Translations under genes and position numbers: made by a program
The notes under the pieces: generated by a model
What the model was told of the DNA's origin: nothing
What the model saw: the letters and a program-made list of their open reading frames with translations, nothing else
Databases searched by the model: none
Part shown: positions 12,121 through 23,515 of the stretch, in pieces
Numbering within the stretch: position 1 is the first letter of the stretch
How the letters are laid out: each line of letters starts with the position of its first letter
Source of the DNA: Diphasiastrum complanatum
Taxonomy: Eukaryota > Streptophyta > Lycopodiopsida > Lycopodiales > Lycopodiaceae
Length of the DNA stretch: 64,000 bases
Direction of reading: 5' to 3'
NCBI GenBank assembly: GCA_029204225.1
Contig: CM055108.1
Location: 19,067,779 to 19,131,778 of the forward strand

Positions 12121-15100
12121 ATGGAAACTATTTGTGTCAGAGCTACAGAGTGTGGAGGCACCAAAGAGCATGAGGTTTGCATGAGAGATGAAGCTGTTGC
12201 CAGTCCTGTAGTGCAGCTGGTTGCTGATGGCGAAGACGGTGATGGAGTAGATGAAAGGAGGGATAATAGAAGCGGCACAGTTTGTGAAGAGTGCGGGAAC
12301 AATCTGGCTAAGTATAGGTGCCCTGCTTGTGCTCTGCGTTCGTGCGGGTTGAGCTGTGTGCGTGCTCACAAAGAGCGAACTGGATGCACAGGGAAACGTG
12401 ATCGGACAGCCTTTGTGCCGCTTTCTGATTATGATGACAATTTGCTGATTTCAGGTGCCTTCTTTTTAGACTCTTATTCTCACTGTCACTATTTTTTCTA
12501 GCAAGAAAATCTTGGCTGAATCATTAATAAAATCTGGTAGCAAGATTATGCTTCAAAAAAGGACCAAGTAGATCAGCAATTAGGTTAGAACTCTTTGTAT
12601 ATGATAATATATCACTGTGGCGATTAAAGTAATTCATGTTTGAAATAGTCATCTTTCATTCTACGGACTGTTTGATAGTATCTTAAGCTGGATTTTGAAC
12701 AAATCAAATCCTTATTATTGTGGCAATCTTGCATCCGTCAGTTTGCGTGTTTTTTTTCCACTTGCAATGCCCAGATGAAGCTTTCGAGAGCTTAAATTTT
12801 GCTTTGATAACAGACTATAATCTCCTGGAGGAGAGCTTAAGGATAACTGATTCTGCGAAGCGAATTAGGGACCATCTCGGAAGTTCAGAGAAGAAAATGT
12901 CCTCGCAAATGATCCAGTTAAGGAATCAGGCTGCGAATCGCAACATCAAAATTTTCTTCTTGGCTAATGGCATGTCTAGGAGAGAGACAAACACGGCCTT
13001 TTACAACAGGAGGTGTGTCTTAAGGAAAGAAACCTTTGTTTTGTACCAGCTGGCTTTTGCCTCAAATCTGCATAAATATCTGACTTATTAATCGATTTTT
13101 TTCCTTGTTGCTCAGATTCAAATGCATCTTTTGGAAAGTAGAGTGGAGATTCGATTCAACCGAGGTTAATCTTGTGGATCACAGGTATTTTTCACCGTAG
13201 GTTCACTGTTTTAAGATTTTGGGTTGGAAATGCGTAGTGATTGATCTTCTTCGAAATCATCATAACAAGGTTTTCAGACTCAAAAAGTAGCACCACAGAC
13301 AAGTACAATGCTTTCTAGTTAGGTTTTGAGCAAGCTGAAGTGATTAATTCTTATTTTTTCCTGAGGAAGCAGGGCCTTATTTGATTGGCTTTTCTCCTTA
13401 GTGCTAGCCATCGTCATGATCAAGTCTGCCCTTCACCTTCTGAGAAGTGATGGAAACTTAGTACTCTGGTCGTTGTATAAAAGTATGAAAGGTAATGTGG
13501 ACATGTGCACCACCATCGTTTGTGCTAGAAGTAGTGGATCTAACAACAGTAGCACTAGCAATGCCCTCCATGTTTGCATGCTCCATGCTAGCTACATATG
13601 TGCCAATGGTGAAGTCTTTGTATTTGTCACTACACCACACTCTCTCCAAAGCATCTGTGGGAACAACTGCTGTGCAATTTTTGATACCATCAATCTGAAT
13701 GTGTGATCACTTTGCCTAGAGGTCCTATGCATGACCTCCCACAATATGCAGAGGAGAAAGAGGTTCACTCTTATTAGTACCAAACTAGCTTTTAACCTGT
13801 AGAAGAGATATCAACCAATGAGGCATTAGCACTTGTATCTACAAGTGCAGATGGCTTACAATTTGTAGTATATACAAAGGATTTGGATCCCCCACATAAT
13901 GATATTTGATGTTATAGGACCATCAGAAAATTACTTCGTATAAATCACCTTCCCACAGTCTTGGCAAAGGCGCATGATCCTCCTATTATTTTTACAGTTT
14001 TGATAGGGGTGTGTCCTCGTCTAGTGGTCCTTATACATGCCAATGTTCTAGCACTTTTATAAGAGCTTATAGTCACTATAAACCTCTAGGCAGGGTAGTT
14101 CTTGTACACTTGACCTTGGTTCTTATGACTTTTTTGTCTTGGATATTGAGAGGAATTTACATTTGGTTAGTTGTTGCTTTATTTCATACTCTAGTGACAT
14201 GTACTATCATTGATGCTAACTGTTATGCATGGTTTCATTCACTAGCTTGGGATCTTTTGGTATCTGTAGATACATTTTTGCTTGTTGCCATTAGCTCTTG
14301 TTGATGGTGTTGGGCATACATGGTCCTTGTATATAGCTTGGGAATTTCGTAGACCACCAACCCCTCTTATGACTATTACTACATAGTAGCCTCGATCAAT
14401 ACGACAAGCTTGGTTTGCAGTAGTGCAGTTCCTACTTAGATTGTGTGGTATGTATGGTTCTAGTTTTTCCACAAACCGCGGTTTGTTGGCGAGCGAACTG
14501 CTTTTTATCAAAGAATCTGTCCATAGTTGCAAGCCGATTTGAACCATCTGATTTGAATCAGCTGATTTGATGCGATTCGAACTGATTCAAACCGGCTGCC
14601 TAGGTTCGAATCGGCGGCCGGTTCGAACCGTTTGTTTTTGGTTTTTGATTTTTTTGGGGAAAAATGGTTGGAACTGGGAACCAGTTCGAATAGGTTCCGA
14701 ACGATTCGGCGGTTCGAACTGCGGTTCGATGCAACTATGAATTGGTCGGGTCCTTTCATGCTCAGTTGATTAATTTTCGTTAGTGATCTCAGCTAGAGAT
14801 TGCTATACGACTCATCATTTTGCTGTCCATTTACAAAAGACTAAATAATCCAAAGGGTTTCTCTTTCATTATTATGACACATTTGTCTTAAATGCCAACA
14901 TATTGACTATTCAGATCAAGAAGTCTGGTTGGATTTATAGTCTTAGACTTTAGTGGTGGTTTTTTTTTCCTACTTGGAGGAAGGTGTAGCTAGAGATATT
15001 GTTGGAATCCATCAATAGTTGTCGTGGGGAATTCATACTATTTTCCTCATGTACGATTTGTTATGTGAATCGTTGAAGTTATTCAATCCTGGCTTTCTAC

Positions 15101-16974
15101 TTTGCAGAAACTAACCAGGGTAGAAACAATGTTTGGTAAAGTATTTGAGTGTGGAGTGGTCATTTGACATTGATTGTTTGTAGTGTTCTACCTAAAAGTT
15201 TGTGCATGATAGAGTGCTTGGAATTCCCACCATTTGGGTTTGTACAATATTTTGTACTTGGAACATGTTTCAGCCTTGTTTCCAAAATTCTCCCTTCACT
15301 ATCTGCCTACAGATATTTATTAGTTTAATCACGTTAGAATGCGTTGTATCGACACCCCAAGGTCATCAAACTTAAGGTGTATCCTCGAGTTTATCATTTA
15401 GCTCACTTATCCAACAAACACATAATTGTGCATTGGCAACTGAAAATTGACCAACCTAGCCATTCGTCACATTACTTAGGTAACCAACTCATCATAAAAA
15501 CAACCAAGCATCCCACATGAGGTAACCACCAAGAAGGCAAATTCCTGAATGGTCTTGATGACATAGTCCCTCCTGCAGGGACCGAATGGTACATAGCTTT
15601 TCCCATAAGACACCTTGATGGCACAAGATATGGTTCCTTTCCAATGGACGCCAGACATGGAAACTGAAACCCAACAATGTAGTCAACCAGGCCCCGTGGT
15701 GCCAAAGAATTAAGCACGAAGGGTTGTTAGTTTGATCCTGACTAATTCATGATTGGTCTTTGGGCCACCAACATAAGCTAGGCACATGTTTTTGGTAATG
15801 TTGGTAAGGTGAGCTGAGACCCGGCGTTGAAATCATGTAGCCTCTCTAGGTTTATTTTCTGACTGCCCTTCTCTCATAGTTTATTTTGCCATTTGGCACT
15901 TCCCCTCATTCCAAACACTCTGCTGATTTGGTACAATATGCTTTTCTGCAAGAGCATGTCACTAAATTGATTGGAAGGGGTTTCAATGATGATTCTTGTG
16001 ATTACAGTGAGTAGCTTTATATTGCTATCTTATCATCAGATAAAATACAGTGGCAAGGTTGAAATTATGCATCGCTAAAGCATGTGTCCTTTCTATGTCA
16101 AGGTTTCTTATACAATTCTGGAGCTTTTAAGATGCTTGATTAGGAATTCCTTTCCTCTAAATTAAGGTTGGGAGTTCGACTTCCATCCACAGCACAAATG
16201 AGGACATACAAGAACAAATTCTTTTTTTTGGAACCTTTAACATGCTTGATGAACAAGCCTTGAGAGTTTCTTGGCCTCTCTTGTCAGAAAGTTTATACCT
16301 TTGCTAGATCCTGATTTGATTGACGAATTCTGACAGTTTCATGCTGCAAACCTGCAGGGTGGATGAAAATCTGAAACTTGAAAAAGTTCTGGAGAAGCAT
16401 TTGGCAGCATACCCTGGTAATGCTTTGGTTCGCCATAAGCTACGACAGTTTTTGAAAGAGCCACTTCAGCAACTAAAGCTTCTCATGAAGAAGGAGCCTT
16501 GCAGTGTATGAATGATATGCCTGCTCTTTTCTTAAGGTTCTATGCTATGGTGACATGAATTTGAATAAGAACATCTTGTTATAGAATGAATAATGTTTCA
16601 GTCAAGTAACTCCTTAAGGAACCGCAGTGAATTCGTATACAGGTTTATCTAAAATCACTTCTGGAGAAGGAATTTTTTAAGTTTATCAAAGTTCTGAGGT
16701 TTTTGTTCTTTCCTTACAGGTCTCTAAAGAAGAATACTTTGAATTGAACATGAGTGAGCCCTTACGTAAACAACTGGCATATAAGTCCATATATGAGTAT
16801 CCTATTGTAAATGTTGTGCTACCATCAGAAGCACACAAGTTCAAAATCATCTCAGAGTCAATACCTTCTTTTCGAGTGCCAGAAGCCCCAAAAGTTAATT
16901 CTATGCCATACGAAGCACATGCTGGAACTTATTATCAAGAAGAAGAGATTGAGGAAGGGGAGATTGTTGAGTAA
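12121..16974 (+). CDS. HIT-type zinc-finger protein, box C/D snoRNP assembly factor BCD1/ZNHIT6-like
   Basis: Five exons join in frame: 12121-12454, 12814-13012, 13116-13184, 16358-16505 and 16720-16974 (1005 nt, 334 aa), all with GT-AG borders. Residues 55-89 form a zf-HIT finger (C55, C58, C67, C70, C75, C79, H83, C89; VCEECGNN, YRCPACALRSC). The junction after exon 1 restores SDYNLLEE, a BCD1 hallmark. Exon 4 carries YPGNALVRHKLRQFLKEPLQ and exon 5 the YPIVNVVLPSEAH region, ending in an acidic tail. BCD1 acts in the nucleus in early assembly of box C/D snoRNPs, which guide rRNA 2'-O-methylation. The first in-frame ATG is used; an earlier ATG at 12107 is out of frame. The gene lacks frameshifts, unlike everything around it. 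Only intron 3 (3.2 kb) is inflated. A symbol is withheld because orthology was not tested. Confidence 0.88.
13185..16357. other. Intron 3 of the BCD1-like gene, with inserted repeats
   Basis: A 3.2 kb intron, against about 100-360 bp for introns 1, 2 and 4. It contains a MITE-like inverted-repeat element at 14522-14739 and otherwise AT-rich sequence with short frames. A minus-strand LVDTSAN-like peptide near 13820 hints at a retropepsin relic, but nothing else supports it. Confidence 0.6.
14522..14739. mobile_element. MITE-like element with 10-bp terminal inverted repeats
   Basis: The 218-bp segment starts CATAGTTGCA and ends TGCAACTATG, a perfect inverted repeat. The interior is dense in GGTTCGAAC/CCGGTTCGAACCG palindromic motifs, so the whole unit can fold on itself. 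No clear target-site duplication flanks it. It sits inside intron 3 and has no coding capacity. The superfamily is undetermined. Confidence 0.6.
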
Positions 16975-17159
16975 TTCCATTCTCCCAGAAGAGATTTGCC
17001 TTGAGGGTGTTTGTTCTTTTGGTAGATCTTGACTAGAGCAGTGCGAGAGCAGTGTTATATGCCAAAAATCATTCAAGTAAGGCAGAACTTGTATCTCACT
17101 GATATGATTATAGTAGTGAGAGAAGTGTTGTTTCCAGTAAAATATATTGAGCTAATTTC

Positions 17160-17243
17160 CTTGATATCACTATCCAGCCAGCATGAAAGCCAGGACTTTT
17201 TCTTGATATCACTATCCAGCCAGCCTGAAAGCCAGGACTTTGT
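17160..17243. repeat. 42-bp tandem duplication in the probable 3' UTR
   Basis: Two nearly identical 42-bp copies (17160-17201 and 17202-17243) begin CTTGATATCACTATCCAGCC. They differ at two positions. They lie about 190 nt after the BCD1-like stop codon. Confidence 0.9.
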
Positions 17244-18190
17244 CTTGAGTGAAAATTTTGATCTGCCAGTTATTTACTTATATAGCTTGATATAAAAGCA
17301 TTAGGTGTCTTTGCAATAGCACCGTTACAGTGGAGCCTATCAGAGTTAAAGAATGGGTGGCCGGCTGCTCGAGAACTGCTGAAAATCCCAAGATCTTACT
17401 ACTGGACTATTCCATGATCTTTCAGTTGACCTTGTATAGCAATGTTTTATTTATTAATCAGTTGTGGCACTGTTGGATGCTGCTATCAAACTCAAAAATG
17501 GTTTTGGCGGTGTAAGTTCTGATAGTCCTAAAAGATGACTACATGATTTGAAGCATTAGTTAGTTGTCTTTACAAATACATGAATCTTGGCAAGTTTCTG
17601 TGCATGTTTCTTCTGTTTCATGGCATTTTTTCATCTGTCTATGCATCTTCATATCTCCTCTTATTAATTTTGCAAAAGTAGCATAGATTGTTGAAGCTAG
17701 TTAAGAGTATTAGATGTCATTGCGCAAATTTAGTCAACCCAATGCAAGCATCGAGCTCTATGTGAATATAAGTACAACAATTAGAAATCAGCATGTAAAC
17801 AATCTAGAACATTGGAAAATTTCCTTGCTACACTAAATAGGAGAGTCAGATCAGAACCGGATAAGAAGACTTTCATCATGTACTTGAGAATTATAATAAT
17901 AATGCTGTCAATCTGAGGAACGATCCTATTTCTAGAGCATGGCTGGCTTGCATGTGGATGGGCACATCAAATGACTTTCTATGGCTTAGTAGGGAGCAGA
18001 AAACAAGATCAACATTCAGGATTCTACAGTGAACCAAGAGAGAGAGAATTCCAATTGTTACATGAACCAAGAGATTCTTGTGCTATTTTTGAGCGGTGAG
18101 CACTAGCATTGATCAAAATTGCTCACACTTTTTGTGCTACGTATTATAAATCATAATGTGAATATATATGTATTCTATTTACAAAAAAAT
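17244..18190. other. 3' flank, no gene recognised
   Basis: Short frames only. The first part may be transcribed 3' UTR of the gene at 12.1-17.0 kb. Confidence 0.4.
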
Positions 18191-18214
18191 ATTTACATTT
18201 TTGCATGTACAACT

Positions 18215-18839
18215 TTAGTTTTCATCTGAGAAGAAGGCATTGCCTCTACGAATGTCTTCTTCCTCGTCGTCATCACCCCCACTGCTGCCGCCAATTCCCA
18301 CCACCATTGTTGTCGTCCCCTCATGTGCAAGTTCTTGATCAATCTGCACATGCAATCATAGGTCCTTTGTGAAATTTGAATGCAATGCAATCCTAAGTCA
18401 AAAATTAGGGTTTACCTTATCTATTGGAAAGATGCCTCTACTTTCCAATTCCCTAAGCATGTTCTCGAAATTACGATGGTAGCAGAGTTTATATTCTTTG
18501 TCAGTTGGCTCTCTGCCATAGATCGTATTCTATAGACACATCAAAGAAACTTGTTAGCAATTGAGCTATGAATATAGCTTAGTTGACTTAAGCTATGTAA
18601 TCTACAAAACGTTGTTCCCCCCCGGAGCCAATATAACTGATACTATTCATGCTTAATCTTACTCTTGTGGCTTCTTTATGCTTGTCATATTTATGAGAGG
18701 TTTTCCTAAACTCATTCATAAGCAAAGTCCAAGTACTTTTGCTACACGAGCTTGGCTTGTTTGGTCTACCTGGCCTTCGAGATTGTTGGCAGAGCTTGTC
18801 ACAATAGTGACGCATGTGCTCGCCAAGTTTTGTCTCCAT
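18215..18839 (-). pseudogene. CACTA accessory (TNP1/Ptta-En-Spm-like) gene, 3' part
   Basis: Minus strand. The last exon (18343-18215) encodes IDQELAHEG and an acidic stretch SSGGDDDEEED, then stops. The penultimate exon (18529-18416, 114 nt, phase 0 on both sides) encodes IYGREPTDKEYKLCYHRNFE and then MLRELESRGIFP. Upstream, 18839-18588 reads KHKEATRVRLSMNS, reminiscent of the Ptta/En/Spm plant transposase domain. The penultimate exon aligns with the 108-nt exon of the accessory gene at 41.86-43.61 kb (YGRLPTKEEYDFAF). Both genes end in a short acidic exon. The 5' part is missing or disrupted, so this is probably a relic. Family assignment is moderate. Confidence 0.5.
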
Positions 18840-19019
18840 CCATTTATCACTAAATGGAGTGTCAGAGGGAAATTTCCTATAAGTTTAGTCTTTGTTTGCT
18901 AAACCCATTTTGGATTTCTCCGAAATGCATCTAAATGGTTGTGAATTTTCTAAAATTCTTAACTCGGTGGATTTAGATTAGGAGCAAATAGAGTAAGATC
19001 ATAGATGAATTTAAAGATG

Positions 19020-20000
19020 TATTTTCAGTTGAATTACCTCATGGTTTTACCACTTTCTAAGTCATTAGATCACAAGATCGAGTTAATTTGAGGTGGTCAA
19101 CCTATCTCTAGACAACTATATCAGTTTTCTCTGAAGGAAGAAATAGAGATTACTAATCAAATTAAAAATTATCTTAAGATGGGTCACATATAACCTTGGA
19201 AATCACCTTGGAGTGCTCCTATTCTTCCAACGGATGTGCACGGATTACAAGGGGTAAAATAGCTATTAAAAATAGATATCCATTGCCCAAAATGGATGAT
19301 CTGGGTGGAGCTAAATATTTCACAAAAATAGATCTCAAGACTAGATAACATCAAATAAGAATTCACTTGAGTAATATGCAAAAGACTGATTTTTGGACGA
19401 GGTTTAGTCATTACGAGTTTTTAATGTTTCCTTTTGGGTTAACGAATGCACTTGCAACATTTCAACAGATGATGAATGATATATTTCATCCATACTTGGG
19501 TATATTCATAGTTGTATTTCTAGATGATATCTTCATCTACAGTAGAACTTTTAAGGAGCATATAAGTCACATCAAGACTGTCATGCGGATTCTTAGAAGA
19601 AAAATGATTTTGCTAAGGAATCCCAATGGGAATTCTTTAAGCATAGATTGTTATATCTTGGTCATAAGATCACCCCAGAAGGGTTGAAGATAGATGAAGA
19701 TAAAATCAACATAGTGCTTGAGTGGTCGATACCGAAAATGATTAGAGAAGTTAAATATTTTATTGGTTTTGTAGTTTTGTTTCGAAGATCTATGGAGGAT
19801 TATCTAAAAGTCGCAATGCCTCTTAATGATTTAACAAAAGGTAGAGTCAACAAAAGAGAGAAGAGAGGCCAACCTAGTTTTGAAAAGCTAAACCAATGTT
19901 TTGAGAAGCTCAAAATAATAGTGATTTCAGCTCCTGTTTTATATATTGTGGATCCAGATTTACTTACCTTACATCGTAAGAACTTATGCAAGTGATTCAA
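19020..20000 (+). pseudogene. Ty3/gypsy reverse transcriptase fragment
   Basis: Plus-strand pieces in two or three frames give the gypsy RT order: a region like KNRYPLPKMDDL near 19270, FTKIDLKTR, then FPFGLTNALATFQQMMNDIF, then the catalytic FLDDIFIYS (canonical Y/F-x-DD) near 19525. These are followed by a GLKIDEDKINIVLEW segment leading into RNase H (APVLYIVDPD). Several frameshifts and an early stop after LKTR kill it. Gag, protease and integrase of this copy are absent. It stops where copia and a different gypsy fragment begin near 20.05 kb. Confidence 0.85.
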
Positions 20001-20119
20001 AATAGGAGTAGTTCTTTTACAAATTGATAGACCGATAGACCCGATCAAAGATTTTCAGCCATAGGAACTTGGCGCCGGCTGGATTCTGGTCACGGTGGGC
20101 AAGAAACTTGCTAGACCAA

Positions 20120-20200
20120 AAGGTAGCAAGTGAGATGAGCAATCTTATAGTGACTAGCTTAGCAATAGGAGCAAAGGTCTCTTCAAAATCCACTTGGAAG
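20120..20200 (-). pseudogene. Short copia RT fragment
   Basis: The minus strand reads VDFEETFAPIAKLVTIRLL followed by ISLAT, the copia RT entry motif. It is a fragment of about 80 bp wedged between two gypsy pieces. Confidence 0.8.
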
Positions 20201-20314
20201 CAAACAAGGAACCTAAAAAGCTTGGAAAGACTTTTCCTACCAGGGAAAATGTTTGGTGTTCTATTTGTATAGGAAATCACACAGTGAACGAGTGTCCTCA
20301 ATTGAAAAAAAGAA

Positions 20315-21205
20315 ATGGAAATCAGTGTTCGCCATCTGTGTAATTCACCTGATCATGAGACTGCTTTTTGCAACTTCAACCCTCGGATAATTCAACAACA
20401 GTATGCCCAGATGGGATATCGAGAACCACAGTATGGAGGTAATCCAGTAGTAAGACCACGACAATCTGCTCTTGGATACCCGGAACGTTTAGTTTTACCT
20501 GCCCCACCAAAGCACATTGCTCCTCCAGCCAATTTGATGGAACCAGAACCTTACGAAAATGCTGAGCAATGGAACTATGGAAATGATCAAGCAAGTGGAT
20601 CTTCAGGTGGATCTTCAGAACAATATGCCATTTATACACCACTCGGATGCTTTGCATGTGGAGAAAATCAGAGAGTTGCAGAATGCCCAAATAAAGAGAA
20701 ATTTGTACCATTCTGTCGTGACTCTAGTTACGGGCATTGCTATAAAGACTGTCCAGCAAGACCGAAGCCACCGCCAGCTACAGCACCTGTAAATTTGATA
20801 ACAATCAAGCAAAGACCAGTAGCTCATAATAAACCAAGCGCACCCTTGATGGTGGTCACAAGGGCCAAGAAGCAGAAAGAACCAGTAATGGATCCAGTAC
20901 CTGCTGATTCTATACCATTGAATGATATACCAATAGCATCGGGAGTCTATCCAAATCTTAATACAGAAAAACGAAGATACCAAGATATGAGACAATGGAT
21001 CAAACATCTGCAAGAAGAAGAGGAGTTTGATGCTGCTAAAGCAACAACTGAAGTTCATTCTTCACCACTGCAGCCACCAAGAAATTTACATACGGATATG
21101 AATGATCAGTTACATAATCTTGAAGAACCCTTCAAGATTACTGAGCCAGAAGCATCGCATACAGAACTACTCATGAACATTTTGTCTAGCAAGATCAATA
21201 TTTAA
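20315..21205 (+). pseudogene. Gypsy (Tat-like) gag with altered zinc knuckles
   Basis: A 296-codon frame. A Pro/Gln/Tyr-rich N part (QMGYREPQYGG) is followed by two knuckle-like motifs, CFACGENQRVAEC and CRDSSYGHCYKDC, then a basic linker and acidic C part. The related copy at 48-49 kb shows the parent form as C-x2-C-x3-H-x4-C. Here the first knuckle has H-to-Q and the second C-to-S, so neither can bind zinc normally. The start lacks the 5' gag and LTR, so the copy is 5'-truncated. The capsid-like region is not recognisable. The next frame (21206 on) continues directly to protease, separated only by the stop codon. Confidence 0.75.
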
Positions 21206-22773
21206 TTGGGAGAGTTCCTGAAGTTGGTGCCAAAAGCAAAAGAAGTCTTAGCGCAAAAGTTAGCTCAAGAAGAACCAGAAGTCCATCAGGAGCCACTTTT
21301 TTGTGCTGGATTTGAAGAATCTAACGAAGTACTCCATGTTGGAGCTGCTTGGGAAAGTGAACAAAAGAATATTTCTCTGCCGATACAGCATAGACAATTT
21401 CCTAAAGAAGCAGCTGTGATAGATGGAGGTTCAGGAGTTAACCTGATTTCTACAAAGCTATGTGCAAAATGGGGCCTTAGAAAGATTAAGCCTGCTACTT
21501 TTGCTATTAAGCTAACTGATCAAACGATAGTTCGTCCACGAGAAATGGTGGAAGATATGCTTGTCAGAATTGTGGGAGTACAGTTCGTCATTACTTCGGC
21601 GTAGTGATGGACTTACCAGAAGCGCCAAATGTCTACCGAATTCTATTAGGACTCCATGGTTACAAGTTGCGCAAGTAGTTCATAACTGGGGTACCGGAAA
21701 AATCACTTTTGAAAATCGTGAATGTGCAGTTAAAATTGATCCTACAACTTGGACTATCAAACCAGTGGTTCAAAAAGAGGATGACAATTCATCAACAACA
21801 GATCATACTTGTGATCGACTAGAGAAAAATTTGGGAGTTCATTACGATTCTCAAACGAATACTGTCAATTGGCATGAAGCTCTTGCAACAATTGACTGTA
21901 CAGCAGGATATATGTGTCAATAAGATAATCAATTAGATTTGAGAGATTCCCTTATTAGATGAAACCTTGGATACACCAATCACGTTCCGACTGAATGTGC
22001 TGAATGTAGCTTGGATATCAACGGAACCTATACCAGGTCCGATTGAGGATGAACTCATTCTTGTGAGTCATGCCTTGACTTATGATGGCAATGCAGAACT
22101 TACGGATGAGCAGATTCTAAATCATATAGATCTGACCAGATTTGGAGTGCGTAATGTTCCTGATGAACTCACAGTAAAACCGCCCAAGGCAGTTATATTA
22201 AAGAAAGATAGGATCACAGGATCAATGACGAAGAAACAAGCTAAGCAATATTATAATACGGTCCTGAAATGGGAAAATCCCCCTCGAAAGATTGATTCAG
22301 AGAAAGTGCCACCCTTATTGAATTAAGGCAAAGAAAAGTCGAGGATGATTCTTCAAGTCAGATTTCTAGTAAAACATCATCGTCCAGGAAGTCCACTTGT
22401 GAAGAAAGATTTATCATCTCGAAAGTCATCACCTCCATGATCAATTCCTGCTAAGAAGGCTAAGCGAAGATCCAAGAAAAGTCCTTTCGAAAAAGAACAA
22501 ACAAATGCAGTCCAGCATGATATGCCTGAACATTTTAAACGTTATACACTAGATGATGTGGTTATCATGTTACCTAAAGCAAATCGTGAACCTGAAGAAC
22601 ATATGCCGAAATCTAAAGAGGTTTACAATGGCCCAGCTAGGATGCAGCCAATGAATCTTGCCGAACCAGGAGAACTAGAAAAGATTGTACAAGTTGGATC
22701 ACAACTTACTCCTGAACAGTATCAAGCACTCCGATTGTTACTTATTAAGTATCAAGATTGCTTTGAGATCTAA
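21206..22773 (+). pseudogene. Gypsy protease and pre-RT region, multiple frames
   Basis: The first frame (21206-21604) holds the retropepsin motif AAVIDGGSGVNLIS, with D-G-G-S-G in place of the usual D-S/T-G, then LTDQTIVRP. After a stop it continues as MDLPEAPNVYRILLG. Later frames at 21561-21923, 21967-22326 and 22522-22773 (PEHFKRYTLDDVVIM, QYQALRLLLIKYQDCF) lead to the usual RT entry but stop there. Corresponding segments on the minus strand at 46.6-48.3 kb match nearly residue for residue. Conclusion: an internally deleted gypsy copy lacking RT, RNase H and integrase. Confidence 0.8.
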
Positions 22774-22778
22774 CTCTG

Positions 22779-23087
22779 TTGGCGTCAATGGCAACTAGAT
22801 GGGACGATTGCCTCCCTCCTCTGGCATTCGATCCAAATAAGCCGATGGCCTCAGAGCAAATCAAAGATCAGTTGCCGGTTGCTCGTTTATATTTTCGTGT
22901 GGCAATGATGGGAGGCTCTTGGGAATCACGCTTCACATCATGGACAACCTCCAAGTGCATTGCCGGAGCCCACCGTTGTTTCCTGCCACACAATTTGGAT
23001 TTAAATACTGCACTTCTCGATTTTATGGAGAAGGTGCAGCATCATTTAATCAAGATTCGGCGCGAAGCCAATAAAAGTCCCCAATAA
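22779..23087 (+). pseudogene. C-terminal coding remnant before the gypsy 3' LTR
   Basis: A 102-codon frame ending NLDLNTALLDFMEKVQHHL and KIRREANKSPQ, directly upstream of a purine-rich tract and LTR. It probably represents the 3' end of the element's coding region, joined to the pre-RT region by a large internal deletion. I do not recognise the fold. Confidence 0.4.
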
Positions 23088-23138
23088 CTGCATATTGCAG
23101 GTGTCGTGGGACCGCCACCAGTTTTGGTGGGGGATACT

Positions 23139-23515
23139 GTTGGAGGGTGAGAGGGATTTGGCACCCTGCCTGTGTAAGTCCAACCCGATGATCACACAAT
23201 TATTTGATTGATTAGTTGAAAGTTAATAAAAGGACTTTAGGCCTTTTTGCGGGACTTTTAATGTCGCAGGGCCTAAATGTCAAGTTAGTGAATAAAGTTG
23301 GGTTTCCCTCCAATTTTGATGGTTCCCACACTTTTTTAAATTTGAATAAAAAGAGAGACAAGACTGGACCAATAGGATTCAGAGGCTAGGGTCCTTCTCT
23401 CTACTATAAGAAGGGACCAACTCAAGTTTCTCCGGATGTTCATTTTCTCATTTCAATAAAGCAGATTGGTTCTCTTCAAAAATGGATTGATGAATGTCCT
23501 TGTTCTTTATCACTT
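23139..23515 (+). mobile_element. 3' LTR of the gypsy copy at 20-23 kb
   Basis: A purine tract (GGTGGGGGATAC) is followed by TGTTGGAGGGTGAGAGG. The segment holds a TATA motif (ACTATAAGAAGG, 23403) and an AATAAA-type signal (TCAATAAAGC, 23454), the expected LTR promoter and poly(A) layout. The end near 23515 is approximate. No 5' LTR partner is visible in the window. Confidence 0.6.

Noticed and set aside
12091-12369. Minus-strand frames opposite exon 1 of the HIT-finger gene
   Set aside because: Antisense shadows; the plus-strand frame has the zinc finger and proper splice sites.
13458-13783. Possible retropepsin (LVDTSAN) near 13820
   Set aside because: A single seven-residue match without flanking protease or pol motifs.
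15472-15717. Minus-strand 60-81 codon frames in intron 3
   Set aside because: Three overlapping frames of similar length and no recognisable motif; could be decayed retroelement but cannot be supported.
22779-23087. Independent cellular gene
   Set aside because: It ends a few bases before a purine tract and LTR, in line with an element's 3' coding end.
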